Assembly: GCA_000799755.1 (NCBI GenBank) | Contig: JUHI01000030.1 | Location: 1-52,767 of the forward strand | Direction of reading: 5' to 3' | DNA: 52,767 nucleotides | Source: Martinezella tropici | GTDB lineage: Bacteria > Pseudomonadota > Alphaproteobacteria > Rhizobiales > Rhizobiaceae | Shown here: one piece after another, positions 25,128 to 35,033 of the stretch | Position numbering within the stretch: the first letter of the stretch is position 1 | Layout of the letters: each line of letters opens with the position of its first letter | Notes under the pieces: generated by a model | The model's database searches: none | What the model was told of the DNA's origin: nothing | Seen by the model: only the letters and a program-made list of their open reading frames with translations | Translations under genes and position numbers: made by a program

Positions 25128-26437
25128 ACAATGTCGGCGTCATCGATACCTTCCTCAACACCTTCACGACCTACATCGATTCCGGCTTCGGCCTGATCAA
25201 GGGCGATGTCACCTATCTGTCCTCGACCCTGATCGTCATCGACATCACCCTGGCTGGCCTGTTCTGGGCCTGGGGCGCCGATGAGGATGTCATCCAGCGT
25301 CTGGTGAAGAAGACGCTCTATATCGGCTTCTTCGCTTTCATCATCACCAACTTCAACAACCTCTCCGGCATCGTCTTCAACAGCTTCGCCGGCCTCGGTC
25401 TGAAAGCCGGTGGCTCCTCGATCTCGACCGCTGATTTCCTGAGGCCCGGTCGGCTCGCCCAGGTCGGGCTCGATGCCGGTCAGCCGCTGCTCGATGCGGC
25501 GAACCAGATGGTCGGGCCTGTCGCGATCTTCACCAACGCCATTCAGATCGCCGTGTTGATGGTGTCGTGGATTCTGGTGCTGATCGCCTTCTTCATTTTG
25601 GCGGTCCAGCTCTTCGTCACCTTGATCGAGTTCAAGCTGACGACGCTCGCCGGCTTCATCCTTATTCCTTTCGCGCTCTTCAACAAGACAGCGTTCCTGG
25701 CCGAGAAGGTGCTCGGCAACATCGTCGCGTCCGGCATAAAGGTGATGGTGCTTGCGGTCATCGTCGGGATCGGCACCGGGCTCTTCTCGCAGTTCACGCA
25801 GACCTACGCCGGCGGCCAGCCGACCATCGAGCAGGCGCTGTCCGTGGTGCTCGCGGCGCTCGCCATGCTTGGCCTTGGTATCTTCGGCCCCGGTATTGCA
25901 ACAGGTCTCGTCTCGGGCGCTCCACAACTTGGTGCGGGCGCCGCTGCCGGCACCGGCCTCGCGGTTGCCGGCGTCGCCATGGCCGGCGCCGCCGGCGCTG
26001 GAATGGCCGCCAGGGGCGGAGCCGCGGCTCTGTCCGGCGGGGCCGCAGCGGCGCGAGGAGCCTCCTTTGGCGCTGGTGCGGCGTCCTCCGCCTATAGCCT
26101 CGGCTCGGCCGGACAATCGGGCGCGGCCGGCGTCGCTTCCGGGCTTGGTGGCGTCGGCCGTGCCGCTGGCGGAGCCGCGACAGCGCCGTTCAAACGTGCT
26201 GCCTCGCGTGCAGCCAGCAGCCTGAGCGAAAGCTATCAATCAGGTGCCCAATCTGCCGGTGGTGACGCGGGCGCTTCTGCCAAATCCGATACGGCTGCTG
26301 CTGGCAACGCTAATCCGTCGTCCTCGCCAGCCTGGGCGCAGCGCATGAAGCGCGGCGCTTCAACCGCCGCCGACGCCATCAAATCGGGTGACGCCCGTGG
26401 CGGCGGCCATTCCGTCGATCTATCCGAAAGGGAGTAG
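25124..26437 (+). CDS. trbL: Conjugal transfer protein TrbL
   Basis: A 437-aa VirB6-type polytopic inner-membrane protein. It has six or so hydrophobic segments in residues 30-260 (VIDITLAGLFWAWG, TLYIGFFAFIITNF, IAVLMVSWILVLIAFFILAV, LTTLAGFILIPFALF, VMVLAVIVGIGTGLF, VVLAALAMLGLGIFG). These are followed by a long Gly/Ala/Ser-rich cytoplasmic tail, characteristic of TrbL. It forms part of the inner-membrane pore. Confidence 0.92.
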   Translation: MNNVGVIDTFLNTFTTYIDSGFGLIKGDVTYLSSTLIVIDITLAGLFWAWGADEDVIQRLVKKTLYIGFFAFIITNFNNLSGIVFNSFAGLGLKAGGSSISTADFLRPGRLAQVGLDAGQPLLDAANQMVGPVAIFTNAIQIAVLMVSWILVLIAFFILAVQLFVTLIEFKLTTLAGFILIPFALFNKTAFLAEKVLGNIVASGIKVMVLAVIVGIGTGLFSQFTQTYAGGQPTIEQALSVVLAALAMLGLGIFGPGIATGLVSGAPQLGAGAAAGTGLAVAGVAMAGAAGAGMAARGGAAALSGGAAAARGASFGAGAASSAYSLGSAGQSGAAGVASGLGGVGRAAGGAATAPFKRAASRAASSLSESYQSGAQSAGGDAGASAKSDTAAAGNANPSSSPAWAQRMKRGASTAADAIKSGDARGGGHSVDLSERE

Positions 26438-26440
26438 CCC

Positions 26441-27124
26441 ATGTTCTGCCGACCCACGGTGCGCTATGGGCGCACCCCCGAGCCCGAAACACCCTATCAA
26501 AAAGCCGCTCAAGCCTGGGATGAGCGCATCGGCTCGGCCCGTGTGCAGGCGAAGAATTGGCGTCTGATGGCCTTCGGGTCGCTCGCTCTGTCGATGGGGC
26601 TGGCCGGTGGTCTCGTCTGGCAATCGACCCACGGCACAGTGGTCCCGTGGGTGGTGCAGGTTGACAAGTTGGGCGAGGCGCAGGCGACCGCCCCTGCGAC
26701 GGCCGACTACACGCCCTCGGATCCACAGATTGCCTGGTATCTCGCCCGTTTCATCGAGATGGTCCGCTCGCTGCCGGCCGATCCCGTCATTGTCCGGCAG
26801 AACTGGCTGCAAGCCTATGACTTCACGACGACGACGGGAGCGGCGGCACTGAACGACTATGCGCGCGCCAACGATCCGTTCGGCAAGCTCGGCAAGCAGC
26901 AGATCGCCCTCGACGTTTCCAGCGTGATCCGTGCCTCGCGGGATTCGTTCCGCGTCGCGTGGGTCGAGCGGCGCTATCAGGACGGCGCGCTCGCTGACAC
27001 CACCCGCTGGACCGCCATTCTCACGGTCGCGATCCAGCCGCCCACCGATGCCGACCGGCTGCGCAAGAACCCGCTTGGCATCTACGTCAACGCCATCAAT
27101 TGGTCGAAGGAGTTGGGACAATGA
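26441..27124 (+). CDS. trbF: Conjugal transfer protein TrbF
   Basis: A 227-aa VirB8-like protein: short cytoplasmic start (TPEPETPYQKAAQAWDERIG), one membrane helix (LMAFGSLALSMGLAGGLVW, about residues 42-60) and a periplasmic domain with PNPLGIYVNAINWSKEL-like ending. It nucleates the channel by contacting TrbG and TrbI. Stop overlaps trbG. Confidence 0.92.
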   Translation: MFCRPTVRYGRTPEPETPYQKAAQAWDERIGSARVQAKNWRLMAFGSLALSMGLAGGLVWQSTHGTVVPWVVQVDKLGEAQATAPATADYTPSDPQIAWYLARFIEMVRSLPADPVIVRQNWLQAYDFTTTTGAAALNDYARANDPFGKLGKQQIALDVSSVIRASRDSFRVAWVERRYQDGALADTTRWTAILTVAIQPPTDADRLRKNPLGIYVNAINWSKELGQ

Positions 27125-28194
27125 CCCCGCCGATTTCTTTCGAAGCCGGCGGTCCGGCTTCACGCACTCTCGTAAAGCAGCGGCCCCGCAAAGGCGGACA
27201 TGCGTTTTTCCGTAAAAGAGGATTAGCGGTTCTACTGATGTCCGTCACCGCACTCGGCGGCTGCGCGCATAACTTCATTCCACCCGACATCAACTATGAC
27301 AGCGCTGAGCCCGCGACGCTCACCGCCGATCCGCCCGCACCGGTCAAGATCGTCGAGCTGCCGAAGCCGCTGCCACTCCCCGGCCAGTTGAAGCCGCTGC
27401 CGAGTGGCAAACCGTCGCCAGAGGTTGCCGATCCGCATGTCCGCGTCGACCAGGCCAATGCCGCCGCGCGCATCCAGCCGGTGCGGGCTGGCTTCATCAA
27501 CGCCGTGCAGGTCTATCCCTTCACCGGCGGTGCGCTCTATCAAGTCTATACGGCACCTGGCGAGATCACCGACGTCGCCCTGCAGGAAGGCGAACAGCTT
27601 GTCGGCTCCGGTCCTGTCGCCGCGGGCGACACCGTGCGCTGGATCATCGGCGATACCGAGAGCGGGGCGGGGGCGACGAAAAAGATTCACATCCTGGTCA
27701 AGCCAACCCGGGCGGAACTGGTGACGAACCTGATCATCAACACTGATCGCCGCACCTATCTTCTCGAACTACGCTCCACAGAGAAGACCTACATGGCCTC
27801 GGTTTCCTGGCAATATCCGGAAGATCAGCTCATCGCGTTGCGTCGGCAGAACCAGGAAGCGCAGGCGGCGGCCCCGATCGCCGCCGGCATCGATCTCGCT
27901 GCGATCAATTTCCGCTATGCGATCCAGGGCGACAATCCGGCCTGGCGACCGCTGCGTGCCTTCGACGACGGATCGAAAGTCTACATCGAATTCCCGTCCG
28001 GCATCCGTCAGGGCGAGATGCCGCCGCTGTTCGTCATTGGACTCGCCGGTGGCTCCGAGCTGGTGAACTACCGCGTCAGCCGCAACTATTACATTGTCGA
28101 TCGCCTGTTTGGCGCCGCCGAACTGCGTCTCGGCGACAAGGACAGCGAGCGGCGCGTCCGTATCGTCCGCACCGATGGAAGGCCGCGGTCATGA
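27121..28194 (+). CDS. trbG: Conjugal transfer protein TrbG
   Basis: A 357-aa VirB9-like outer-membrane-complex protein. The signal region LAVLLMSVTALGGCAHN contains a lipobox (LGGC), suggesting lipid attachment. The conserved parts are VYPFTGGALYQVYTAPGEITDVALQEGE and AINFRYAIQGDNPAWRPLRAFDDGSKVYIEFP, which match the VirB9/CagX fold. It is preceded by an extended ~35-residue N-terminal stretch. Confidence 0.92.
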   Translation: MTPPISFEAGGPASRTLVKQRPRKGGHAFFRKRGLAVLLMSVTALGGCAHNFIPPDINYDSAEPATLTADPPAPVKIVELPKPLPLPGQLKPLPSGKPSPEVADPHVRVDQANAAARIQPVRAGFINAVQVYPFTGGALYQVYTAPGEITDVALQEGEQLVGSGPVAAGDTVRWIIGDTESGAGATKKIHILVKPTRAELVTNLIINTDRRTYLLELRSTEKTYMASVSWQYPEDQLIALRRQNQEAQAAAPIAAGIDLAAINFRYAIQGDNPAWRPLRAFDDGSKVYIEFPSGIRQGEMPPLFVIGLAGGSELVNYRVSRNYYIVDRLFGAAELRLGDKDSERRVRIVRTDGRPRS

Positions 28195-29399
28195 CGGAGG
28201 AGCCCAACCAGGAAAAGGACGAGGCGTCCACGCCAGTTGTGCCGCCGGACCTGCGGCTCCGCGGCGAGAAACCGCGCGTGACCCGCCTGTCGCGCCGGGT
28301 CTTGATCGCGCTGGCCGGGGTCTCCGCGCTCGCTATCGCGGGCGCGCTTGGCTATGCGTTCCAAACCAGAAACAGGGGCGGGGCAGGGCAGGAATTGCTC
28401 AGCACTCAGAACCGTCCCTCGGCCGACGGACTCGCCGGCCTGCCGAAGGACTATACCGGCTTGCCGCGCCAGGTTCCGCCCTTGGGGCCGCCACTGCCCG
28501 GCGATCTCGGCCGGCCCATCCTCAACGCCGGGGCGGCGCCCAACACCGTGGCGCCGGCGACGACGCCCGATCCCGAAGTCCAGCGTCTGGCGCAGGAGAA
28601 GGAAGCCGCGCGTGTCAGCCGGCTGTTCGCCCAGACTGGCCAACAGCCCCAGGGCGTTGCACCTGTCGTGCAGCCCGTCACGGCGGGAACGGATGCCGCC
28701 GCAAATCCCACACCGCCGGTCGATGCCGGGTCGGCGCAGAACATGCAGGATCGGAAAAGCGCGTTTCTCAATGTGGCGACGGACAAGCGAACGGTGAGTC
28801 CGGACCGGCTCCAGGCCAAGGCCTCGCCCTATGTCGTGCAAGCGGGCACTGTTATCCCCGCCGCGCTCATCACCGGCATTCGTTCCGACCTTCCGGGTCA
28901 AATCACCGCCCAAGTGACGGAGGCGGTCTATGATTCGCCGACCGGCCGATATTTGCTTATTCCGCAGGGGGCGAAGCTGATAGGCCAATACGACAGCTCG
29001 GTTGCCTTCGGGCAGTCTCGTCTATTGCTGGTCTGGACACGTCTCATCATGCCGGACGGCGCTTCGATCGTGCTGGAGCGCCAGCCAGGCGCAGATACCG
29101 GCGGTTATGCCGGGCTCGAGGACGAGGTCGACAACCATTGGGGCATGTTGTTCAAGGCTGCCGTCCTCTCGACTCTGCTGAGCGTTGGCGCGGAGGCCGG
29201 CACGAGTCAGGACGAAAACAATCTGGTGCAGGCAATTCGCAGTGGCGCGTCAAATAGCATCAGCCAGACGGGGCAGCAGATCGTCCAGCGTCAGCTCAAT
29301 ATCCAGCCGACCCTCACTATCCGGCCGGGCTTTCCTGTGCGGGTTATTGTTACGCGCGATCTGGTGTTGACGCCTTATGGAAGGGGAGAAACGCCATGA
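28191..29399 (+). CDS. trbI: Conjugal transfer protein TrbI
   Basis: A 402-aa VirB10-like protein spanning the periplasm: one N-terminal membrane helix (RVLIALAGVSALAIAGALGYA), a Pro/Ala-rich linker (residues ~60-190), then the C-terminal barrel-forming domain (YVVQAGTVIPAALITGIRSDLPGQ, YLLIPQGAKLIGQYDSSV, PGFPVRVIVTRDLVL). Full length. Confidence 0.93.
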   Translation: MTEEPNQEKDEASTPVVPPDLRLRGEKPRVTRLSRRVLIALAGVSALAIAGALGYAFQTRNRGGAGQELLSTQNRPSADGLAGLPKDYTGLPRQVPPLGPPLPGDLGRPILNAGAAPNTVAPATTPDPEVQRLAQEKEAARVSRLFAQTGQQPQGVAPVVQPVTAGTDAAANPTPPVDAGSAQNMQDRKSAFLNVATDKRTVSPDRLQAKASPYVVQAGTVIPAALITGIRSDLPGQITAQVTEAVYDSPTGRYLLIPQGAKLIGQYDSSVAFGQSRLLLVWTRLIMPDGASIVLERQPGADTGGYAGLEDEVDNHWGMLFKAAVLSTLLSVGAEAGTSQDENNLVQAIRSGASNSISQTGQQIVQRQLNIQPTLTIRPGFPVRVIVTRDLVLTPYGRGETP

Positions 29400-29656
29400 C
29401 TAAGTTGAAACTCGGACCGCTCGCCGACGAGAAGCCGGTGAAACTCACCGTTGAAGTACCGGCGGCAATCTTTCGGGATTTGCGGAGCTACGCCGAGATT
29501 CTTGCGCATAGCGGGGGTGCGGCGCTCCCGATCGAGCCTGCCAAGTTGATTGTGCCGATGATCGAGCGCTTCATGGCAACTGATCGAGCCTTTGCAAAAG
29601 CGCGACGTGGGTTCGGCGTTCAGCCTCCGGCAGGGTCGACCGAGAGGTCCGGATAG
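29396..29656 (+). CDS. DUF2274 protein at the trb operon end
   Basis: An 86-aa protein (MTKLKLGPLADEKPVKLTVEVPAAIFRDL...) of the small family that usually follows trbI in integrated conjugative elements of alpha- and betaproteobacteria. Residues 18-60 could form a ribbon-helix-helix-like DNA-binding fold, so a regulatory role is plausible but unproven. It overlaps trbI by four bases, and its 3' end overlaps the convergent LysR gene by 37 bases. Confidence 0.85.
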   Translation: MTKLKLGPLADEKPVKLTVEVPAAIFRDLRSYAEILAHSGGAALPIEPAKLIVPMIERFMATDRAFAKARRGFGVQPPAGSTERSG

Positions 29657-30549
29657 CGTTCGCGGAGGAGGTCGAGGAATGGCACGAGGGTTGGATTGCT
29701 GTTCGCCTGTCGCCAATAAGCCGTGAAGTTGAGGCGGGTCGGTCCATCATCGTCATGGACCTCGCGGTAGACGACATTATCGTAGCGTGCGCCCGTCGCT
29801 CCTTCGAGGACGAGCAAGATGCCGTATCCGGTGCTCACGAGGCTGAGCAACCGATCTAGGCAGACATCCTGATACAGGATCCGCTGAGCGCCGAAGTAAT
29901 GAAGCTTGGTTGTCAGCAAATGTTCAAGTTCAGGACCGGGGCCGCGGTGCGGTAGCAATATCCGCTCATTCGAAAGCTCGGGCCAATGAACCACGCCTTG
30001 GTCGCCGATCGGGTGCTGGGCCGGCATGGCGACGATGACCCGTTCGCTCCACAAGGCCAGTTTTCGGTCATCCCAGCCTGGACAGCATGCGGTCATGATG
30101 GCGACGTCAATGGCGTTGGCAGCCACGTCGCCCAGTAGTCTTTCGTGCCCGCCGCCGACCGTATGCACATCCACATCAGGAAAGAGACGGTGATGCTCCG
30201 CCAGCGTGGCACGCAGATTGCCCGTGGAGAGCGAGGCATAAATCCCGATCTTCAACCGACCATTTTCGCCCTGGCATCTGGTCTTCAGCCTGGCGAAGGC
30301 GGTGTCGGTCTCTTCGATAATGCGGCGCGCGGTCTCGAGGAATTCCTGTCCCGCGATAGTTGGCCGTGTGCCGCCGTTGGTCCGTTCGAACAGGATGGCG
30401 CCCAGACGATATTCCAGGTCGCGCAGCCGGCGGCTGAGGGTCGATTGGCGGACGTTCAAGGTCTCTGCAGCCTGCCTCAGGCTTCGGTGTCGAGCAGCAA
30501 CGAGCGCCCACCTTAAATCCCGAAGCTCTATAGCTACTACAGCGTCCAT
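29620..30549 (-). CDS. LysR-family transcriptional regulator
   Basis: A 309-aa regulator. N-terminal winged HTH (LRDLRWALVAARHRSLRQAAETLNVRQSTLSRRLRDLE, seen as SLRQAAETLNVRQSTLSRR), then a ligand-binding domain (LKIGIYASLSTGNLRATLAEHHRLFP onward). LysR genes of this type commonly sit convergent to the end of trb operons in integrated elements, and may control transfer. The ATG at 30549 is preferred over the in-frame GTG just upstream. Confidence 0.88.
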   Translation of the reverse strand: MDAVVAIELRDLRWALVAARHRSLRQAAETLNVRQSTLSRRLRDLEYRLGAILFERTNGGTRPTIAGQEFLETARRIIEETDTAFARLKTRCQGENGRLKIGIYASLSTGNLRATLAEHHRLFPDVDVHTVGGGHERLLGDVAANAIDVAIMTACCPGWDDRKLALWSERVIVAMPAQHPIGDQGVVHWPELSNERILLPHRGPGPELEHLLTTKLHYFGAQRILYQDVCLDRLLSLVSTGYGILLVLEGATGARYDNVVYREVHDDDGPTRLNFTAYWRQANSNPTLVPFLDLLRERYPDLSVDPAGG

Positions 30550-30689
30550 CACGAGCCTATCGTGGCAGGGACGGCCGAAGCGGCTTTGGAAACTCCTGCA
30601 CGCTCGGTTGGATCAGGTGATGATGGAAGTCACGCATCATGACGCACGCCAGCACCAGCATCAATCCAACCAGCAAGGGTTTGCGGGGA

Positions 30690-30900
30690 AGTGACTAGGC
30701 AGCACGGCAGACCCCAGAGCGCTGCCTGCGCCGAGCCAGGCATAGATTGGTCACAATGAGTCCGACCGTGGCGGGACTGCGGCCCAGATCGGTGGCGATC
30801 GACGACAGCAGACGGGTGGGGGCGAATGTGGTCGCGACGATGGTGAATGTCGCGATGCCCAACCACCGCCATCCACTGCTGAACAGCGGAAACAGCCGGC
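30690..30900 (-). pseudogene. MFS transporter fragment
   Basis: The minus strand encodes SGWRWLGIATFTIVATTFAPTRLLSSIATDLGRSPATVGLIVTNLCLA in pieces: a first transmembrane segment and motif of a major facilitator protein, with no start or remainder. It is a short relic, probably trimmed when the flanking MFS genes or the conjugative element were inserted. Confidence 0.55.
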
Positions 30901-31004
30901 TGTGATTGTGGGGTCGCGCTAGATGTTTCGGAGATGGCTCTATCTTCCTGTCGCATCGGTCAGGCCGAGATTTCTGGCGTTTGGATTTCGGGTGTCAGGT
31001 CGGG

Positions 31005-32480
31005 TTAGCGCTCAGAAGGCGAGCGCGATCGTGCTGGCCGGCGAGTTGTTGTGCGTTTGTTGTCAGGCAGCCACAGCGAAAGGACACCACCCAGAACGAG
31101 AAGTGCAACGTTACAGCCGAGTGCGATAGCGAATGCGTGCACATGGGCGGCGAGGTCCTGCCCGCTTCCGAGTACGGTAAAGAAGACACCGCCGACGATG
31201 GCAACGCCGAGAGCCGCACCGATTTGGAAGGTCGAAATGACCATGCCCGATGCGAGCCCGGCGTGACGTTGATCGACGCCGCTGATCACAGCCTTGATCA
31301 CGGAGGGGACCACAATGCCATATCCGAGACCCGCCACCAGAAGCGCGATTTCGATATATCCCGGTGTAACGCCGAAGACCGAGAGGATCACCGTGCTGAA
31401 ACCGATGATCTGAATGATGAAACCCAGCGTCAGGGCGCGCGGCCCGAGGCGCTGCATGATGCCGGCGGAGGCGAACGAGGACGCGAAATAGCCAAACGCG
31501 AACGGCAGTGTCCGCAGACCGGCGTCAAGCGGCGTCAGATGAAGACCACCCTGCAAATAGACCGAGAAGGTCAGGTAGAAGGACGAGAGCATGTAGAAGA
31601 CGAGCGCCATCGCGATGCCGATCGCGAATCCGGGCTCTCGGAAAAGCGAGAAATCAACGAGCGGTGCGCCTCCTTGTGCAGTCAGCCGACGTTCAAATCG
31701 AATAAAGGCGATCAGGACGACAGGCGAGATCACAAGCATGGCGACGATCCATCGCGGCCAGCCTGTCTCACGACCTTCGACCAGCGGATAGACCAGAAGG
31801 CCCAGCGTCACCGAAAGCAGCACGACACCGCCGATATCGAGCTTCTGGGCGTGATCGGCGCGTGAATCGTTGAGAAAGAGCAAGCTGCCAACGACGGCGA
31901 TGAGACCGATCGGCACGTTGATGAGAAAGATCGCCTGCCAGGTGAATCCGAACGGATGCGATGACACCAGCACGCCGCCGAGGATCTGGCCCGCGATATT
32001 GGCGAGGCCGAAGGTGGCTCCGTAAAGACCCAGCGCCTTTCCCTGTTCGGATGCGGGGAACAGGATGCGGATCGAGGCCAGAACCTGCGGCGCCATCACG
32101 GTTGCGGTCAGGCCTTGCAGGATGCGGCCGGCAATGAGCATGGCGGGCGACCACGCCGTTCCGCACAGCACGGACGCGATGGTGAAGCCCGCGACACCCA
32201 GCATGAACATCTGCTTGCGGCCGAGCCAATCACCGAGCCGGCCGCCGGTGATGAGGAAGACTGCATAGGTTGCTGCGTAGGCGGAGATGACGAATTGCAG
32301 GTCGCTCGAGGTTGCACCTAGATTCTGACGAATGGCCGGCAGTGCCAGATTGACGACGTTGAAATCAAGCACGGGCAGGAATGCGCCGGTCAGAAGGATG
32401 GGCAGGGCGAACCATCGCCGCGGATCGCCTTCTGCCTGCAGGATGCTTTCCTTCGCCAATGCTCCGGCCTCTGCGCTCAT
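31005..32480 (-). CDS. MFS exporter (DHA2-like), paralog 1
   Basis: A 491-aa transporter with about 14 hydrophobic segments. DHA2-type features include LDFNVVNLALPAIRQ (motif D1 region, residues ~40-55), GGRLGDWLGRKQMF (motif A) and GRILQGLTATVMAPQ (motif B/C region). The start at 32480 has AGGAG before it; the frame extending to 32672 is not supported. It is closely similar throughout to the next gene, with which it forms a tandem duplicate. It is probably a proton-driven efflux pump for a small organic compound. Confidence 0.88.
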   Translation of the reverse strand: MSAEAGALAKESILQAEGDPRRWFALPILLTGAFLPVLDFNVVNLALPAIRQNLGATSSDLQFVISAYAATYAVFLITGGRLGDWLGRKQMFMLGVAGFTIASVLCGTAWSPAMLIAGRILQGLTATVMAPQVLASIRILFPASEQGKALGLYGATFGLANIAGQILGGVLVSSHPFGFTWQAIFLINVPIGLIAVVGSLLFLNDSRADHAQKLDIGGVVLLSVTLGLLVYPLVEGRETGWPRWIVAMLVISPVVLIAFIRFERRLTAQGGAPLVDFSLFREPGFAIGIAMALVFYMLSSFYLTFSVYLQGGLHLTPLDAGLRTLPFAFGYFASSFASAGIMQRLGPRALTLGFIIQIIGFSTVILSVFGVTPGYIEIALLVAGLGYGIVVPSVIKAVISGVDQRHAGLASGMVISTFQIGAALGVAIVGGVFFTVLGSGQDLAAHVHAFAIALGCNVALLVLGGVLSLWLPDNKRTTTRRPARSRSPSER

Positions 32481-32568
32481 GGCTTGCTCCTGATCGCTGC
32501 CGCGCCGCTGTTTTCGCGCGGACGTTCTGTTCGTACTAAATGGGATGTGTGGGATTCGCGGGTTGTCA

Positions 32569-34014
32569 TCACGGGTTGGCGGATGGCGCGGGATCTCTGG
32601 CCACCGAGACGGAAAGGGCGCCGCCGAGCACCAGCACCGCCACGATGCAGCCGAGCGCGAGTGAGAAGGCAAACGGATAGGCCTGGCTGGTTTGCCCGTC
32701 TCCGAGCGCGCTGTAGAACACGCCGCCGATGATCGCGATGCCGATCGCGGAGCCGATTTGCAGGGCGGAGATGACGACGCCTGACGCCAGTCCGGCGTGT
32801 CGGGACTCGACGCTGCCGATGACCGCCTTGATGACGGAGGGCATGATAATGCCGAAGCCCATTCCCGCGGTCACGAGTCCGAAGTCCAGACCCCCGGGCA
32901 GCACCCGCTCGACCGCCAACGCCATGATGAGGAAACCGAACGCCTGAAGGGCAAAGCCGAGCGTCAACGCGTAGGAGCCAAGGCGCTGCATGAGATAAGA
33001 CGATGCCAGCGAGGCGACGAAGCTTCCACTGACATAGGGCAGCGTCGCGACACCGGCTTGCATCGGCGTCATGCCGAGCCCGCTTTGCAGAAAGACGGAG
33101 AAGGTCAGGAAGAAGGCGTTCTGCATGTAGAAGGCGAGCGCCATGACGATGCCCGTGGCGAAGCGCTTGTCCCGGAACAGCGCCAACTCCACCAGCGGCG
33201 AACCACCGCGCTTTGCCAGCTGCCGCTCGAACAGGACGAAGATTGCCAGCGCGATTGGCGAGGTCACGAGCATGACCACGACCCACCATGGCCAACCCAT
33301 CTCGCGGCCCTCAATCAACGGATAGATCAACAGGCCCAGAGTCAGCGACAACAGAACGACACCGCCGGCATCGAGGCTTTGCGCATGCTCCGACCGCGAG
33401 TCACGCAGGAAGGCCATCCCGCCAAGCAGGGTCGCGAGCCCGATCGGAATATTGACGAAGAAGATCGCCTGCCAGGCAAGACCGAAGGGATGCGACGAGA
33501 CCAGAACGCCGCCGAGAACCTGACCGCAGAGATTGGCCAGGCCAAATGTGGCGCCGTAGAATGCGAGCGCCCGTCCTTGCGCCGCGCCGGGAAACAGCAC
33601 GCGGATCGACGCCAACACCTGCGGCGCCATGACTGTCGCCATGACGCCCTGCAGGATACGACCTGCGATCAGGGCGGCCGGCGACCAGGCTGCGCCGCAG
33701 AGCGCCGAAGCGAAGGTGAAACCCGCAACGCCGGTCAGGAACATGCGCTTGCGTCCGTAGAGATCGCCGAGGCGTCCGCCCGTGATGAGAAACACGGCGT
33801 AGGTGGCGGCATAGGCGGAGATCACGAACTGCACATCGCTCGACGTCGCGCCGAGATCCTGCCGGATCGCCGGCAGCGCCAGATTGACGATGGTGAAGTC
33901 GAGCGGCGGCAGGAACGCGCCCGCGAGCAGGACCGGCAGGGCGAACCACCCGCGCATATCAATCTCGGCGGCAGGGATCGTCTGATCTGCACGGTCGTCG
34001 GTTTGCGTCGTCAT
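32569..34014 (-). CDS. MFS exporter (DHA2-like), paralog 2
   Basis: A 481-aa transporter with the same layout as its downstream neighbour: LDFTIVNLALPAIRQDLG, GGRLGDLYGRKRMF, GRILQGVMATVMAPQ. ATG 34014 follows GGAGGG. It is first in the probable operon and diverges from a LysR gene 126 bases away, so that LysR is the likely regulator. The two paralogs differ at many positions, so the duplication is not recent. Confidence 0.9.
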   Translation of the reverse strand: MTTQTDDRADQTIPAAEIDMRGWFALPVLLAGAFLPPLDFTIVNLALPAIRQDLGATSSDVQFVISAYAATYAVFLITGGRLGDLYGRKRMFLTGVAGFTFASALCGAAWSPAALIAGRILQGVMATVMAPQVLASIRVLFPGAAQGRALAFYGATFGLANLCGQVLGGVLVSSHPFGLAWQAIFFVNIPIGLATLLGGMAFLRDSRSEHAQSLDAGGVVLLSLTLGLLIYPLIEGREMGWPWWVVVMLVTSPIALAIFVLFERQLAKRGGSPLVELALFRDKRFATGIVMALAFYMQNAFFLTFSVFLQSGLGMTPMQAGVATLPYVSGSFVASLASSYLMQRLGSYALTLGFALQAFGFLIMALAVERVLPGGLDFGLVTAGMGFGIIMPSVIKAVIGSVESRHAGLASGVVISALQIGSAIGIAIIGGVFYSALGDGQTSQAYPFAFSLALGCIVAVLVLGGALSVSVARDPAPSANP

Positions 34015-34111
34015 CAATTCCCTCCGATCGATCGCGCGATAGCGCCGATCCGATCCCCACATTGTGTGATGACCAACATAGGGAGAGCTTGACCATACGA
34101 TAATAGGATGT

Positions 34112-34130
34112 TTATCTATATTAGAGATAA
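34112..34130. promoter_or_regulatory. LysR-type dyad between divergent genes
   Basis: TTATCT-ATATTAG-AGATAA, a perfect 6-base-arm dyad in AT-rich DNA, lies 10 bases before the LysR start and ~100 bases before the exporter gene. Position and T...A symmetry fit a LysR binding box controlling both genes. Confidence 0.6.
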
Positions 34131-34139
34131 CATTTTGGT

Positions 34140-35006
34140 ATGATTGTCATGGCGAGCCTGGATGTCGATGCCGTGCAGGCGTTCGTTCTGGTGGCTGATT
34201 TTCAGAGCTTCACCCGCGCGGCCGAGGCGCTTGATACGTCCCAGGCTGCAATCAGCGTGAAGCTGAAGCGGCTGGAGGATCGGCTGGGCGAAAAGCTGAT
34301 CGAGCGGACTCCGCGGCTGGTGCGCCTGTCGGCGCGTGGCGCTGCCTTCCTGGGCGTCGCGCGCGAATTCATCGCGGCGCATGAGCGCGCCGTCGCCGGC
34401 CTCGCTTCGGCGCCGCGCCGCTTCACCCTCGGCATCGCCGATCAGGTGGCTGGCCCCGAACTCCCCATCCTGTTGGCCCGCTTGCATGCCTACGACCCCG
34501 CTTTGTTGATCGAGGTGCAGATCGAGGCGTCACGCAACCTGCTGGATTCCTTCGATCGCGGTGTGCTCGATGCGACGATCGTTCGCCGCGAGGACGATCG
34601 CCGCGATGGCGAGGTTCTGGCGCAGGAGCGCTTCGGCTGGTTTGCATCACCGGGCTTCGTGCATCGCGAGGGCGAAGCGCTTCGGCTGGCGTCGCTGGCG
34701 GCCTCATGCGGTGTCCGCAATATCGCCACCCGAACTCTTGACTCCGCCGGCGTGAATTGGATCGAGGTCTTCATGGGCGGCGGCATGACGGCTGTCATCG
34801 CCGCCGTGTCGGCCGGTCTCGCGGTTGCCGCGCTGGCGCATCGTGTCGTGCCGGTCGGCATTGTCGAGGTTGGAGAACGGCTCGGACTTCCCGCGCTTCC
34901 TTCATCCGAGATCGTGCTTCACTCCAGTTTGTCGGACGCACGTTCACGCGGCGCCTTGCGAACACTGGCCGCTGCCTTTCGCGAACACCGCGCGCCGTCT
35001 TCGTGA
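34140..35006 (+). CDS. LysR-family regulator of the MFS pair
   Basis: A 288-aa regulator (285 if ATG 34149 is used). HTH: FQSFTRAAEALDTSQAAISVKLKRLE (residues ~20-45; core AAEALDTSQAAISVKLKRL). Effector domain from RFTLGIADQVAGPELPILL onward. It is divergent from the tandem exporters; by family precedent it activates them in response to a compound they export and represses itself. Confidence 0.9.
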   Translation: MIVMASLDVDAVQAFVLVADFQSFTRAAEALDTSQAAISVKLKRLEDRLGEKLIERTPRLVRLSARGAAFLGVAREFIAAHERAVAGLASAPRRFTLGIADQVAGPELPILLARLHAYDPALLIEVQIEASRNLLDSFDRGVLDATIVRREDDRRDGEVLAQERFGWFASPGFVHREGEALRLASLAASCGVRNIATRTLDSAGVNWIEVFMGGGMTAVIAAVSAGLAVAALAHRVVPVGIVEVGERLGLPALPSSEIVLHSSLSDARSRGALRTLAAAFREHRAPSS

Positions 35007-35033
35007 ACGTTGATCTCGAATAGATCGTCGCTC

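Noticed and set aside
24773..26239. 488-aa minus-strand frame inside trbK-trbL
   Set aside because: Low-complexity shadow of the Gly/Ala-rich TrbL coding sequence.
32797..34092. 431-aa plus-strand frame antisense to an MFS gene
   Set aside because: Composition is unlike a real protein, and the minus strand encodes a clear transporter.
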